A stretch of DNA of 64,000 nucleotides from Dyella_A sp035685805 (lineage in GTDB: Bacteria > Pseudomonadota > Gammaproteobacteria > Xanthomonadales > Rhodanobacteraceae), in the NCBI RefSeq assembly GCF_035685805.1, contig NZ_DASSAB010000028.1, positions 20,401 to 84,400 on the forward strand, written 5' to 3'. Positions 15,174 through 25,984 of this stretch are shown here, piece by piece. A program made the position numbers and the translations under genes. The notes beneath the pieces are model-generated. The model ran no database searches and was not told where the DNA came from. It saw nothing but the letters and a program-made list of their open reading frames with translations. Within the stretch, counting starts at the first letter, position 1. Each line of letters begins with the position of its first letter.

Positions 15174-17381
15174 TCAGAACGTGAGCCGCGCGCCCAGCAT
15201 CAGGCTGCGGCCGGGGCCGGGCTCGAAGTAGCGGCCGTTGCCATCGTTGACGATCACCGAGCCGATGATGCGGCGATCGGCGAGATTGTCGACGCGCGCG
15301 CTGAGGTCCAGCGTGGTGTCGTCTCCGAGCATGAAGATGTAGCCCACGTCCAGATCGACCAGCGCGTAGCCGGCAGCGCGATCGGTGCCGGTGTCGTTGA
15401 CGGTGACCGAGCCGACGCCGGTGAGCGTGATGCCCTCGCGCCAGCCGCTGCCGTCGCCGTGCGCCAGCCGCAGCGAGCCGTAGTCCTGCGGCACGCCGGG
15501 CATGCGCGAGCCGGCGGCGATCGGCGTGCCGGGCACCGGACAGGGCGAGCCGGTGCAGGCGAGGAAATCGTTGCGGAAGCGCGCCCGCAGGTGGGTATAG
15601 CCGGCGCTCAGGCGCCAGCCCGCCGCCAGCTCGCCGTTTGCCGCCAGCTCGATGCCCTCGCGGCGCGTATCGCCCACGTTGCGGTAGGTCGAGCGGCCGT
15701 TGACGTTGGTGGCCACCGCCAGCGCGTCGCGGGTGTCGGCGCGGAACAGCGCGGCATCGAACTCGAGGTCGCGGGCCGCCTGCCATTTCGTGCCGATCTC
15801 GACGTTTCGGCTGCGCGCGGGCTTGAGGTCGAACGCGAGCCCCGGCCGGCCATCGCTGCGGTAACCCAGCTCGTTGTAGCTGGGTGTCTCGAAACCCTTG
15901 CCGAAACTGGCGTAGATGCGCAGGTTGTCGGCGGGGCGGAACTGCAGGCCGACCACCGGCGTGGTCGCCTGGTAGCTCACCTGACCGCTGTCGTCGGGAT
16001 TGTCCGCCGTGATGTAGAAATCGTGCTCGCTGAAGCGCACCTCGTCATGGCGCAAGCCCAGCAGCAGCGACCATTGGGGCACGAAGTGCCAGTAGAACTG
16101 GGCGTACTCGGCCACGTTGTTGACGTTGTCGTGCTCGTTGCGGCGCAGCGCGCCCTTCACCCCGAGCGTGTCGCCGATGAAGTTCTCGTAGCCGGTGCGG
16201 CGCTGGATCTGGTAGTCGCCGCTGGCGCCGAGCACGGTCTCGAAGTCGCCGCCGGCCAGCTCGCCGCGATGGGTCCAGCGCAGGTCGGCGCCGCCGTAGT
16301 TGGTGGCCGGTGAAATCACCCCGCCGGACTGCAGCGGGTTCTTCTGCACGAAGGTGGGAATGGACAGGTACTGGATGATGCTGCGCTGCCCGTAATAGGC
16401 CATCGCGCGCAGCCGGTCGGCCTGGTCCAGCGCCTGCTCGTAGATCAGCCCGAGCTGGTTCTGCTCGGCGCTCTTGCGCGTGTTGTAGAGCGCTGACACG
16501 GCGGTGGACTGGCGCCGGTCCTGCTTGACCTGCTCGCGGGTGAGGCCGAGCGGGTCCTGCGTGTCGGGCTGGTCGATGCGGTTGAGCACCACGGTGAGCT
16601 TGCGCTGCTCGCCGAGGTCGATGCCGAACTTGGCGTTGTCCGACTCGCGCCGCACGCGGCTGTGCTCGCGGTAGCCGCCGGAGATGAATTCGGAGGCGGC
16701 GACGTTGTAGTCCACCGGGCCGACGATGCCGCGCGTGTTGGCCATCAGCCGGAAGCTGTCGTAGCTGCCGCCGTACACGCCCAGCGTGGTCTGCGGCGTG
16801 GCGGTGCCGTCGGCGCTGTAGAGCTGGATCACGCCGCCGGCGGCGTTGCCGTAGAGCACCGAGAACGGCCCGCGCAGCACTTCCACGCGATCGGCCGAAT
16901 CGAGGTTGAACTGCGACACCTGGCCCTGGCCGTCGGGCAGCGTCGAGGGGATGCCGTCCATGAAAATGCGCGTGCTGCGCACGCCGAAGGTGGAGCGCGA
17001 GCCGAAGCCGCGGATCGAGATCTGCTCGTCCTGCGCGTAGTTCTGCCGGTCGCGGGCGAGAATGCCCGGCACGCCCACCAGTACCTCGGAGAAATTCACC
17101 CCGGGCTGGCCGGCCGCGGCCGGATCCACGGCCACCACGCTGAGCGAGGCCGGCACGTCGAACGGCGGGATGTCGAGCCGGCTGGCGTTGACCTGCACGG
17201 CTGGCAGCGGCGTGCCGCGTTCGGCCAGCGGCTGCTGCTGCGCCCGCGACGGGGATGCCACGGCCAGCGCCGCCAGCGTCAGCGACGTGGCCAGTGCGGT
17301 GCGCGCCAGGCTCGGGGCCGGCGCCGCTGCCACAGGGGTTGGGCCGCGCGGGAAAGTTGCGCGTGCGCCGATGTCGTCCAT
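15174..17381 (-). CDS. TonB-dependent receptor, siderophore/metal-chelate type
   Basis: A protein of 735 residues with a signal peptide ending SRAQQQ, a plug domain (GVPGILARDRQNYAQDEQISIRGFG, SADRVEVLRGPFSVLYGNAAGGVI) and a barrel ending in GARLTF with the terminal Phe for BAM. The plug motifs match iron-chelate receptors of the FecA/FhuA class. It imports a substrate across the outer membrane using TonB energy; the ligand is not identifiable. The start at 17381 follows GGAG; the longer upstream frame is not protein-like. It ends just before the divergent nrdA control region. No B12 transport genes are beside it, so a link to the cobalamin riboswitch is not supported. Confidence 0.88.
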   Translation of the reverse strand: MDDIGARATFPRGPTPVAAAPAPSLARTALATSLTLAALAVASPSRAQQQPLAERGTPLPAVQVNASRLDIPPFDVPASLSVVAVDPAAAGQPGVNFSEVLVGVPGILARDRQNYAQDEQISIRGFGSRSTFGVRSTRIFMDGIPSTLPDGQGQVSQFNLDSADRVEVLRGPFSVLYGNAAGGVIQLYSADGTATPQTTLGVYGGSYDSFRLMANTRGIVGPVDYNVAASEFISGGYREHSRVRRESDNAKFGIDLGEQRKLTVVLNRIDQPDTQDPLGLTREQVKQDRRQSTAVSALYNTRKSAEQNQLGLIYEQALDQADRLRAMAYYGQRSIIQYLSIPTFVQKNPLQSGGVISPATNYGGADLRWTHRGELAGGDFETVLGASGDYQIQRRTGYENFIGDTLGVKGALRRNEHDNVNNVAEYAQFYWHFVPQWSLLLGLRHDEVRFSEHDFYITADNPDDSGQVSYQATTPVVGLQFRPADNLRIYASFGKGFETPSYNELGYRSDGRPGLAFDLKPARSRNVEIGTKWQAARDLEFDAALFRADTRDALAVATNVNGRSTYRNVGDTRREGIELAANGELAAGWRLSAGYTHLRARFRNDFLACTGSPCPVPGTPIAAGSRMPGVPQDYGSLRLAHGDGSGWREGITLTGVGSVTVNDTGTDRAAGYALVDLDVGYIFMLGDDTTLDLSARVDNLADRRIIGSVIVNDGNGRYFEPGPGRSLMLGARLTF

Positions 17382-17488
17382 CTGATGAGTCTCCAGGAAG
17401 AGCAAAGTCGGCCATGGTGGCCGGCCGCGCGTCTCGCGGCGGTCAAGGCCGGCGGCGCGTGCGGCGGTACCGTCGGGCGTGGCGTCGG

Positions 17489-17875
17489 TTACGGCACGAT
17501 GCTGACGTCGATCTCGATCGGGTAGGGCGCCGGTTGCTTCGGTGGCGCTGGCAGCGTCCATGACGAGAAGCTGCTGGTCAGGCAGGCGGCCACCGGCGTC
17601 AGCGGTTGGGCCAGCACGCGTGCAGGCTTGCCGTCCGCGCCGACGGACGCGACGAGCGTGAACGGCGACTTGTCCGCCGGCGCATTGCGGGTGATGCAGT
17701 CCTTCAATGCGTCGGTCATTGGCGTACCGATCTGCGCCCACAGCGCCTTCTGGTAGGCCGGCCCGCTGGCGGCGGCTTCCGCCAGGCGACCTTGCAGCAC
17801 GCGGTCGTGAAAGTCGTCGGCCGCGGCTGCGGGCAGCGACGCCATCAGCAGCGCAAGGGTGATGAGGTTTGGCAT
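17489..17875 (-). CDS. Small exported protein of unknown function
   Basis: A protein of 128 residues with a clear signal peptide (LITLALLMASLPAAAADD). The mature part has two cysteines (DCITRNAP, ACLTSSF) that could form a disulfide, and a proline-rich end (LPAPPKQPAPYPIEIDVSIVP). The segment SVGADGKPARVLAQPLTPVAACL looks like a TonB-C-like or energy-transducer-like fragment, but this is weak. It lies upstream of and co-directional with the TonB receptor, about 107 bases apart, and divergent from the acyl-CoA ligase. No function is assigned. Confidence 0.7.
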   Translation of the reverse strand: MPNLITLALLMASLPAAAADDFHDRVLQGRLAEAAASGPAYQKALWAQIGTPMTDALKDCITRNAPADKSPFTLVASVGADGKPARVLAQPLTPVAACLTSSFSSWTLPAPPKQPAPYPIEIDVSIVP

Positions 17876-17942
17876 GATCGTGGTTCAGTCCGGCAAAGCG
17901 GTGAAAGTAGCAGCAGCCGGTTGCCCCGCGCAGGAGCCACGC

Positions 17943-19612
<1,670 letters not shown>

Positions 19613-19616
<4 letters not shown>

Positions 19617-20482
19617 AGCCGCCCGAGCCGGCCGGCCTCGTAGTCCTGCACCACGCGCATCACTTCCTGGCGCGTGTTCATGACGAACGGGCCGTGCTGC
19701 ACCAGCGGCTCGTTGATTGCCGCGCCGGCGACCACCACCAGATGCGAGCGCGTGCCGACGCCACGGATGCGCAGTTGCACGTCGGCCAGATGGGCGCCGG
19801 CGGTGACCGCGGTGGTCGCCGGCAGCGCGCGGGTGCCGGCGCCGTCCGCTTCCAGCGCCAGTTCGCCAGACAGCGCATACACCCAGGCATTCCAGCCCGC
19901 CGGCAGCGGCAACGCGACGGTGGCGCCGGCATCGACGCGACCGTCCAGGATCAGCAGCGGCTGTGGCAGCACCAGCGGTGAACGCACCGCACCGAGCTGG
20001 CCCGCCAGCAGGCGCAGGCGGCTGCCGGGCAGGGCGATCAGCGGCACCTTGGCGGCAGCCAGATGAAAGCTCGCCGGCGGCTGCTGCTTGAGGTCGCTGG
20101 GCGAGTTGACCAGGATCTGCAGCGCGTCGAGCGAGAGCGACTCGCCGCGCGCCCGCGCCTGGCGCACCACACCGCGCCCGGCCAGCGTCCAGTGCAGGTC
20201 GCCGGGCCGGATGCAGTGCCGCGCGCCGGCGCTGTCGACGCTCTCGATTTCGCCCTGCGCGTGCTCGAACAGCAGCGTCGCCACCGACAACCCCGCATGC
20301 GGCAGCGGTTCCATCTCCGGCCCCGCCGACTGCACGTGGTCGACCACCAGCAACGGCGACATGCCGCGGTCGAACGCGTCGTGGCGGAACTGGCGCAGCC
20401 GTCCGCCGGCGCCGGCCGGATGGACGCGCGGTTGCAGGGGACGGGAGAACACCGGGTCGCGGGCGGGCAAGGGGCCGTACAT
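19613..20482 (-). CDS. Pirin-family bicupin protein
   Basis: A protein of 289 residues. The N-terminal cupin shows the pirin pattern FRHDAFDRGMSPLLVVDHV, GPEMEPLPHAGLSVATLLFEHAQGEIE and CIRPGDLHWTLAGRGVVRQ; the C-terminal cupin ends AAINEPLVQHGPFVMNTRQEVMRVVQDYEAGRLGRL, the typical pirin tail. Usual metal-binding His residues of active quercetinase-type pirins (HxH) are only partly visible (LPHAG, GDLHW), so catalytic activity is uncertain. The start at 20482 was chosen over an upstream one for homology. The gene is convergent with the acyl-CoA ligase. Confidence 0.85.
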
Positions 20483-20618
20483 GGCGTGCCTGGGGGGAGG
20501 GTGACGCCGCACTGTGCCGTGGTTGCGCCCGGCCGGCTGTGGCGTGGGTCACGGCACGGCGTCCACCGTCGCCACCGCGTACCCGGTTGTGTGCCCGTTC
20601 ACTCCCCGGGCAGGCGCC

Positions 20619-22406
20619 TCAGGCGGTGGGCGACGCGCGGCGTGCGAGCCAGCCGGCGATCTCTGCGGCCGGCATCGGCCGCGCGATGTGGAAACCCTGC
20701 ACTTCGTCGCAGGCCATCCGGCGCACCGCCTCGAAGATCTGCGGCGTTTCCACGCCTTCGACCACCACCCGGAAACCCAGCTCGTGCGCCAGCTCCGCCA
20801 TCGCCCGCACGATCGCGCCATCGTGCCGGCTGGCGCCCATGGCGCGCACGAACGACTGGTCGATCTTCAGGCTGGTGGCCGGCATCTGGCGCAGCGAGGT
20901 GAGGTTGCTGTAGCCGGTGCCGAAATCGTCGATGGCGATGCCGACACCCAGCGCGCGGATCGCCGCCAGGTGCTCGCGGGTGGTGTCGGAGTGTTCCAGC
21001 AGCGTGCTTTCGGTGAACTCCAGCTCGATCGCATCCAGCGCCACCTGATGGCTGGCCGCCACCGCGGTGAGCTGGTCGATCAGCTCGGCGCCCAGGTCGC
21101 TGCTGGAGACGTTCAACGAGAGCTTGAGCTCCAGCCCCTGGCGATGCCATGCCGCCAGCTGGGCGATCGCCTGGCGCAGCACCCAAAGGGTAAGCGTGCG
21201 CATCAGCCCGGCCTGCTCGGCCAGCGCAATGAAGCGCCCCGGCGGAATCGCCCCCAGCGTCGGATGCTGCCAGCGCGCCAGCGCCTCCACCGCCACGCAG
21301 CGGCCGCTGGCCAGCTCCACGCGCGGCTGGTAGTGCAGGTCCAGCTCGGTGCCTTCGCCGAGGGCGGCCGCCAGCTCGGTGACCAGGAAAAACTCCTGCC
21401 GGTGCTGCTCGTCGTCCGCCGGTTCGTAGATCGACCAGCCGCGCACGCAGTGCTGCGCGGCGTGGGTGGCGCTCATCACCAGGCGCAGCGGATCGCCGCC
21501 GTCGAGCTCGCGCACGTCCATCTGCAGCAGCCCCACGCCCGGCTGCAGGGTGAGCGGAATGCCCAGGCAGTCGAACGGCTGGCGCAGCCGATGCACCAGC
21601 GCGTCCAGCTGCGCGGCGTCGACCGTGTGCGGGGTGTCCGGCAGCACCGCGGCAAAGCGGTGGCTGCCGACCTGGTAGAGGTGCGTATGCCGCGGCATCC
21701 ACAACTGCACGCGGGCGGCCACGTCGCGCAGCAGTTCGTCCGCGTAGGCGTGCCCGAGCGCCCGCACGAACGCGTTGAAGCGGCTGACCGGCGCCACGTC
21801 GATCGCCAGCAGCCAGGCCCGGTGCGCGCCGCCGCGCTGGCGCGCGCGCAGGTCTTCGAAGAACGCATTGCGGTGGGGCAGCTGGGTGACCGGATCGGTG
21901 CGACCGAGGTAGCTGCCCAGCACCAGCCCGGTGCCGGCCAGTTCGGCAGCGTCGCGCAGGTCGTCGCGCTCCTTGGGCGTGAGGCCGTCGCGCGGCGCGT
22001 AGTCCATCACGCAGAGCGCGCCGACGTGCTGGCCGCTGAGCGTGTAGACCGGTTCGCTGGCGAAGAAGCGCATCGCGGCCAGGCCTACATCGGTGAGCAG
22101 CGGTGCCTGGCCGAAGCGCTGGTCGGCCTGGGTGTCGAGCACGACCTGGGTGCCGTCGCGCCGCGCCGCCTCCACGTAGAGCGGGTGCAGCGCATGCGGC
22201 GAGTGCGGGCGCTGCGCATCGTCGGCGCTGAACCAGTAGGAGCTGCCGGTGGCCAGCACCAGCGACACCACCGGGGCACGCAGCGAGTGCGCGGCCAGCC
22301 GCGCCACCGCGTCGAACCCGGGCACGGCGAAGCCTTCGGCGGTGTCGTCAGCTGCCGTGACCGCACCGCCGGGCGCATCCGCTGGCGTGCCGGGTTCGCT
22401 TGCCAT
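20619..22406 (-). CDS. GAF / degenerate GGDEF / EAL cyclic-di-GMP phosphodiesterase
   Basis: A protein of 595 residues, cytoplasmic with no membrane segment. A GAF domain (about 30-175; LVLATGSSYWFS, FFASEPVYTLSGQHVGALCVMD) is followed by a GGDEF domain (about 185-330) whose signature is degenerate (GSHRF in place of GGDEF), so it probably only senses GTP or is structural. The C-terminal EAL domain (about 345-585) keeps VEALARWQHP, LNVSSSD, ELEFTES, DDFGTGYSNL and LKIDQSFV, consistent with active c-di-GMP hydrolysis. It would lower c-di-GMP in response to a signal bound by GAF. The start at 22406 was preferred to the longer frame. It is divergent from ompW. Confidence 0.88.
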   Translation of the reverse strand: MASEPGTPADAPGGAVTAADDTAEGFAVPGFDAVARLAAHSLRAPVVSLVLATGSSYWFSADDAQRPHSPHALHPLYVEAARRDGTQVVLDTQADQRFGQAPLLTDVGLAAMRFFASEPVYTLSGQHVGALCVMDYAPRDGLTPKERDDLRDAAELAGTGLVLGSYLGRTDPVTQLPHRNAFFEDLRARQRGGAHRAWLLAIDVAPVSRFNAFVRALGHAYADELLRDVAARVQLWMPRHTHLYQVGSHRFAAVLPDTPHTVDAAQLDALVHRLRQPFDCLGIPLTLQPGVGLLQMDVRELDGGDPLRLVMSATHAAQHCVRGWSIYEPADDEQHRQEFFLVTELAAALGEGTELDLHYQPRVELASGRCVAVEALARWQHPTLGAIPPGRFIALAEQAGLMRTLTLWVLRQAIAQLAAWHRQGLELKLSLNVSSSDLGAELIDQLTAVAASHQVALDAIELEFTESTLLEHSDTTREHLAAIRALGVGIAIDDFGTGYSNLTSLRQMPATSLKIDQSFVRAMGASRHDGAIVRAMAELAHELGFRVVVEGVETPQIFEAVRRMACDEVQGFHIARPMPAAEIAGWLARRASPTA

Positions 22407-22582
22407 GCCGGTTCCCTGTCGTCCTGCCGGGAGCGAGCGCTCCCGCGACGCATGTGAATTTAGTCCAGATTCAGCCTTTTCGGCGGGTCGCCACGTATCT
22501 GAAGCGCCGCCGGCGATCGCCGGGCGGTCGCCGGCGCGCGACGCGCCGGCGCCCCTTCCCCATGTACGTACGGAGAGTCCCC

Positions 22583-23218
22583 ATGAAAGCACTGTCCCTG
22601 ACGCTTCTCGCCGGCACCCTGCTCGCCGCCACGGCCGCCACGGCCGGCACGGCGACGGCCCAGAGTGCCACCGGCCCGGGCTTCTACGGCGCCATCGGCT
22701 ATCACAACGTGAGCCCCAAGAGCGGCAACGGGACGCTGGCCGGCGTGCTCAGCAGCGACATCGACAGCGACGCCGAGCCGACCCTCACCCTGGGCTACCA
22801 GTTCGACCGCAACTGGAGCGCGGAAGCCTGGCTGCCGCTGACCAAGTTCAAGCATGACGTCAGCCTGGACGGCAGCAAGTCCGCCAGCATCAAGCACATG
22901 CCGTATCTGTTCACGGCGCAGTACCACTTCCTGCCCGGCAGCACGGTGCAGCCGTTTGTGGGTGCCGGCTATGGATTCGTCAATGTCAGCGGCGAGCGCA
23001 CCACCGGCCCGCTCACCGGCACGTCGCTCAACGTCAAGAGCGGCGACGGCTTCGTCGGCCAGTTCGGCGTCGACTTCTACGCCAGCGAGAACGTGTTCGT
23101 GCGTGCCGACGCCCGCTACTTCGACTGGAAGAGCAAGGTCGAGCTCAACGGCGCCGGCATCGGCGAGGTCAAGGTCAACCCGTGGATCTACGGCGTGAGC
23201 GTGGGCTACCGCTTCTGA
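22583..23218 (+). CDS. ompW: OmpW-family outer-membrane protein
   Basis: A protein of 211 residues with a signal peptide (ALSLTLLAGTLLAATAATAGTATAQ), then an eight-stranded barrel pattern (TLGYQFDRNWSAEAWLPL, YLFTAQYHFLPGSTVQPFVGAGYGFVN, NVFVRADARYFDWKSKVELNG) and a terminal VGYRF ending in Phe. OmpW forms a small hydrophobic channel and is often stress-regulated. The start at 22583 follows GGAGAG. It is a single gene followed by a strong hairpin terminator. Confidence 0.9.
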   Translation: MKALSLTLLAGTLLAATAATAGTATAQSATGPGFYGAIGYHNVSPKSGNGTLAGVLSSDIDSDAEPTLTLGYQFDRNWSAEAWLPLTKFKHDVSLDGSKSASIKHMPYLFTAQYHFLPGSTVQPFVGAGYGFVNVSGERTTGPLTGTSLNVKSGDGFVGQFGVDFYASENVFVRADARYFDWKSKVELNGAGIGEVKVNPWIYGVSVGYRF

Positions 23219-23248
23219 TCCCCCCGGCCATGGACTCCCGTGGCCATC

Positions 23249-23280
23249 CACAAACGGCCGCCGTGAGGCGGCCGTTTGTG
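23249..23280. terminator. Bidirectional intrinsic terminator between ompW and zapE
   Basis: Perfect 14-bp stem CACAAACGGCCGCC with loop GTGA, between the converging stops of ompW (plus strand) and zapE (minus strand). Confidence 0.85.
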
Positions 23281-23294
23281 CCTGCACCTGGCGA

Positions 23295-24407
23295 CTACTC
23301 CGGCCGGTGCGGTTCGGCGAGGTAATCCTCGCTCTGCATCTCGATCAGCCGCGACTCGGTGCGGCCGAACTCCGCGCGCAGGCGCTCGCCGTCGTACAGC
23401 TCGGTGATAGGCGCGGCGGCCGACAGCACCAGCTTCACGCGGCGGTCGTAGAACTCGTCCACCAGCTGCACGAAGCGCTTGGCCGCGTCTTCGCTGTAGA
23501 CGGTGAACTGCGGCACGTTGGAGATGATGATGGCGGCCGCCGCGCGCGCCAGCGCGATGTAGTCGGCCACCGCCCGGGGGCCTTCGCACAACGCGTCGAA
23601 GGCGAACCAGAGCACGCCGTCGGCGCGCCGCCGGACCGGCACGGCGCGGCCGTTCAGGGTGATCTGGCCGCCGTCGACCGGCGCGTCCTGCGCCTGGCTG
23701 GAGAATATGCGGGCCAGCGCGCGTTCGGCCTCGGCGCCGGGGGGCGTAAGGTAGACCGGCGCCTGGCTCAGCGCGCGCAGGCGCCAGTCGCGCGAGGAGG
23801 CCATCTCCACCACATGGCAATGGGTCTCCAGCAGCGCGATGGCGGGCAGGAATCGCGCGCGCTGCAGGCCATCGCGGTAGAGGTTGCCCGGCGCCGTGTT
23901 GGAGGTGGTGACCAGGCTGACGCCGCGCGCGAACAGCGCATCGAGCAGGGTGCCCAGGATCATCGCATCGCCGATGTCGCTCACCAGGAACTCGTCCAGG
24001 CACAGCACGCGGCAGCGTGCCGCGATTCGTGCGGCAACCTCCGGCAGCGGATCGGCCCGCTCGCCCAGTTCGCGCAGCTGGCCGTGCACCTCGCCCATGA
24101 AGCGATGGAAGTGCCGGCGCAGCGCCAGCCCGGGCGGCAGGGCGGAAACGAACAGGTCCATCAGGAAGGTCTTGCCGCGCCCCACGCCGCCCCACAGGTA
24201 CAGCCCCGGCACCGGGGGCACCGGTTCGCTGGCGAGCAGATTCTTCAGCCGGCCCAGCAGCCCGGGCGACTCCGGTGCCGCCTGCAGGGCCGCGTGCAGG
24301 CGGTCGAATTCGACCAGCACGGCCAGTTGCGCCGGGTCGCTCTCCCAGCGGTGCGCGGCCACGCCCTCGTGATAGCGCGCGCTCGGCGCGTTGCTCGGAT
24401 CGGTCAT
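23295..24407 (-). CDS. zapE: Cell division protein ZapE (AFG1-like ATPase)
   Basis: A protein of 370 residues. Walker A GGVGRGKT (about 73-80), Walker B VLCLDEF, the AFG1 segment FHRFMGEVHGQL and the sensor region LVTTSNTAPGNLY identify the ZapE/AFG1 ATPase family. ZapE associates with the Z-ring in E. coli. The start at 24407 begins MTDPSNAP. It lies 21 bases after a hydrolase gene in the same direction and ends before a shared terminator. Confidence 0.93.
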   Translation of the reverse strand: MTDPSNAPSARYHEGVAAHRWESDPAQLAVLVEFDRLHAALQAAPESPGLLGRLKNLLASEPVPPVPGLYLWGGVGRGKTFLMDLFVSALPPGLALRRHFHRFMGEVHGQLRELGERADPLPEVAARIAARCRVLCLDEFLVSDIGDAMILGTLLDALFARGVSLVTTSNTAPGNLYRDGLQRARFLPAIALLETHCHVVEMASSRDWRLRALSQAPVYLTPPGAEAERALARIFSSQAQDAPVDGGQITLNGRAVPVRRRADGVLWFAFDALCEGPRAVADYIALARAAAAIIISNVPQFTVYSEDAAKRFVQLVDEFYDRRVKLVLSAAAPITELYDGERLRAEFGRTESRLIEMQSEDYLAEPHRPE

Positions 24408-24428
24408 CGGCGTGCGGCGGTGGTGTGC

Positions 24429-25115
24429 TCAGCCACGCTCGGGCGGCAGCCAGTGGCGCACGGCGTTTTTCACCGCGCCGCGCAGGTCCATCAGGCGCCG
24501 GTGGAAGAAGTGCCCGGTCTCGGGCATGCGCACCAGCTCGGGCCGGGCCTCCAGGCTGTCGACCCAGTCGAACACCGCCTGCGGCTCGACCACTTCGTCT
24601 TCCTCGCCCATCACCACCAGCCACGGGCAGTCCGGCAATGCGAAGCCTTCGAACGGCCAGCGCCCGGCCGGCGGCGCGATGCTGACCAGCGCCGCGGCAT
24701 GCAGCCGCGCCGCGTTGCGGATGGTCACGTAGCTGCCGAACGAAAAGCCGGCCAGCCACAGTGCATCGTCCGGGCGCACGCGGTGCACCCACTGCGCCAC
24801 CGCGGCCAGGTCGTCACCCTCGCCGATGCCTTCGTCGTAGCTGCCGGCCGACTCGCCGGTGCCGCGGAAATTGAAGCGCACCGTGTCCAGGCCCGATTCG
24901 CGTAGCGCGCGCTCGACCATGGTCACCACCTTGTTGTGCATGGTGCCGCCCTGCACCGGGTTGGGGTGGCACACGATGGCGACGGCGCGACGGGCGCCCG
25001 GGCGCGCGGCGACGTCGGTCATCACCTCCAGCGGGCCGGCCGGGCCGTCCAGGAAAAAGCCGGCGGCCTGCTCGGGGAACTGCGCCGGGTCGGCGGGAAG
25101 ATTGGCGTGAGTCAT
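24429..25115 (-). CDS. Alpha/beta hydrolase, small serine hydrolase (YpfH/DLH-like)
   Basis: A protein of 228 residues, cytoplasmic. The motifs VCHPNPVQGGTMHNKVV, RFNFRGTGESAGSYDEG and LAGFSFGSYV (nucleophile Ser in GFSFGS), then MGEEDEVVEP (Asp) and ETGHFFH (His), match a common proteobacterial hydrolase family (COG2945-like) of unknown substrate. The gene is upstream of zapE with a 21-base gap, so probably one transcript, and divergent from the ACP phosphodiesterase gene. Confidence 0.85.
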   Translation of the reverse strand: MTHANLPADPAQFPEQAAGFFLDGPAGPLEVMTDVAARPGARRAVAIVCHPNPVQGGTMHNKVVTMVERALRESGLDTVRFNFRGTGESAGSYDEGIGEGDDLAAVAQWVHRVRPDDALWLAGFSFGSYVTIRNAARLHAAALVSIAPPAGRWPFEGFALPDCPWLVVMGEEDEVVEPQAVFDWVDSLEARPELVRMPETGHFFHRRLMDLRGAVKNAVRHWLPPERG

Positions 25116-25174
25116 GCCGACGATGATAACTGGCCGGCTTGTTCACCGTCCGTCGCGGCCGCATCTGCTGTGGC

Positions 25175-25825
25175 ATGAACCATCTTGCACATGCGCTGCT
25201 GGCCGGCGACGACGACGCGCTGCGCCTGGGCGGGCTGCTGGGCGATTTCGTGCGCGGATCGCCTGACGACGGGTGGCCGCCCGAGGTGGTCGCCGGCATC
25301 CGTCTGCATCGCGCGATCGACGTGTATACCGACGCCCATCCGCAGGTGCTCGCGGCCAAGGCGCGGCTGGCGCCGCCCTATCGCCGTTACGCCGGCATCC
25401 TGCTGGACATGTGGTTCGATCACTGCCTGGCGCGCGATTTTCCGCGCTGGGCGGCGGTGCCGCTGGCGGATTTCTCCGGCGAGCTGCGGGGCCTGCTGGC
25501 CGATCGCGAACCCCAGTTGCCGCCGGCGCTGCGTCGCTTTCTCGCCTACATGCACGCGCACGACCTGCCGGCGGGCTACGCGCGATCGGACGTGCTGGGG
25601 CGCGCGCTCGCCGGCATCGGCCAGCGCCTGCAGCGGTCCAACCCGCTCGCCGACGCGTTGCCGGTGCTGCAGGCCCAGGCGCCCGCGCTGGACGCGCATT
25701 TCGAGGCGTTTTTTCCGGAGCTGCAGGCGTTCGCTGCCGGCTGGATCGCCCGGGCCACGATCGGACCGCCAGGCATCGCGCCGACGGGCATCGAGGCTGC
25801 AGCGGCGTCGAGCGGCCAGAGCTAG
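25175..25825 (+). CDS. Acyl carrier protein phosphodiesterase (AcpH-like)
   Basis: A protein of 216 residues starting MNHLAHALLAG, the AcpH hallmark start. HD-type metal residues are visible in LGDFVRG, GIRLHRAIDVYTDAHP and DMWFDHCLARDF. The family removes phosphopantetheine from holo-ACP. The start at 25175 was taken at this hallmark; the frame opens earlier at 25139. It is longer than E. coli AcpH at the C-terminus, with an Ala-rich tail. It is divergent from the hydrolase gene. Confidence 0.85.
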   Translation: MNHLAHALLAGDDDALRLGGLLGDFVRGSPDDGWPPEVVAGIRLHRAIDVYTDAHPQVLAAKARLAPPYRRYAGILLDMWFDHCLARDFPRWAAVPLADFSGELRGLLADREPQLPPALRRFLAYMHAHDLPAGYARSDVLGRALAGIGQRLQRSNPLADALPVLQAQAPALDAHFEAFFPELQAFAAGWIARATIGPPGIAPTGIEAAAASSGQS

Positions 25826-25930
25826 CCGCGATGCTGCCTGCCCGCGTGGTGCCGTGTCACCGCTGGAGGCGGCATGACGGCCGGGTAGCCCGGACCCACC
25901 GACGCTTTCGCCCCCGCGAGCCAATGGACA

Positions 25931-25958
25931 AATGAAAACGCCGCCTTTCGGCGGCGTT
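25931..25958 (-). terminator. Intrinsic terminator after the cytochrome c gene
   Basis: On the minus strand stem AACGCCGCC with a GAAA loop, followed by TTTTCATTT. It lies 27 bases past the cytochrome stop. Confidence 0.8.
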
Positions 25959-25984
25959 CTGCTGCTGACGGATCGGCCCGGCGC

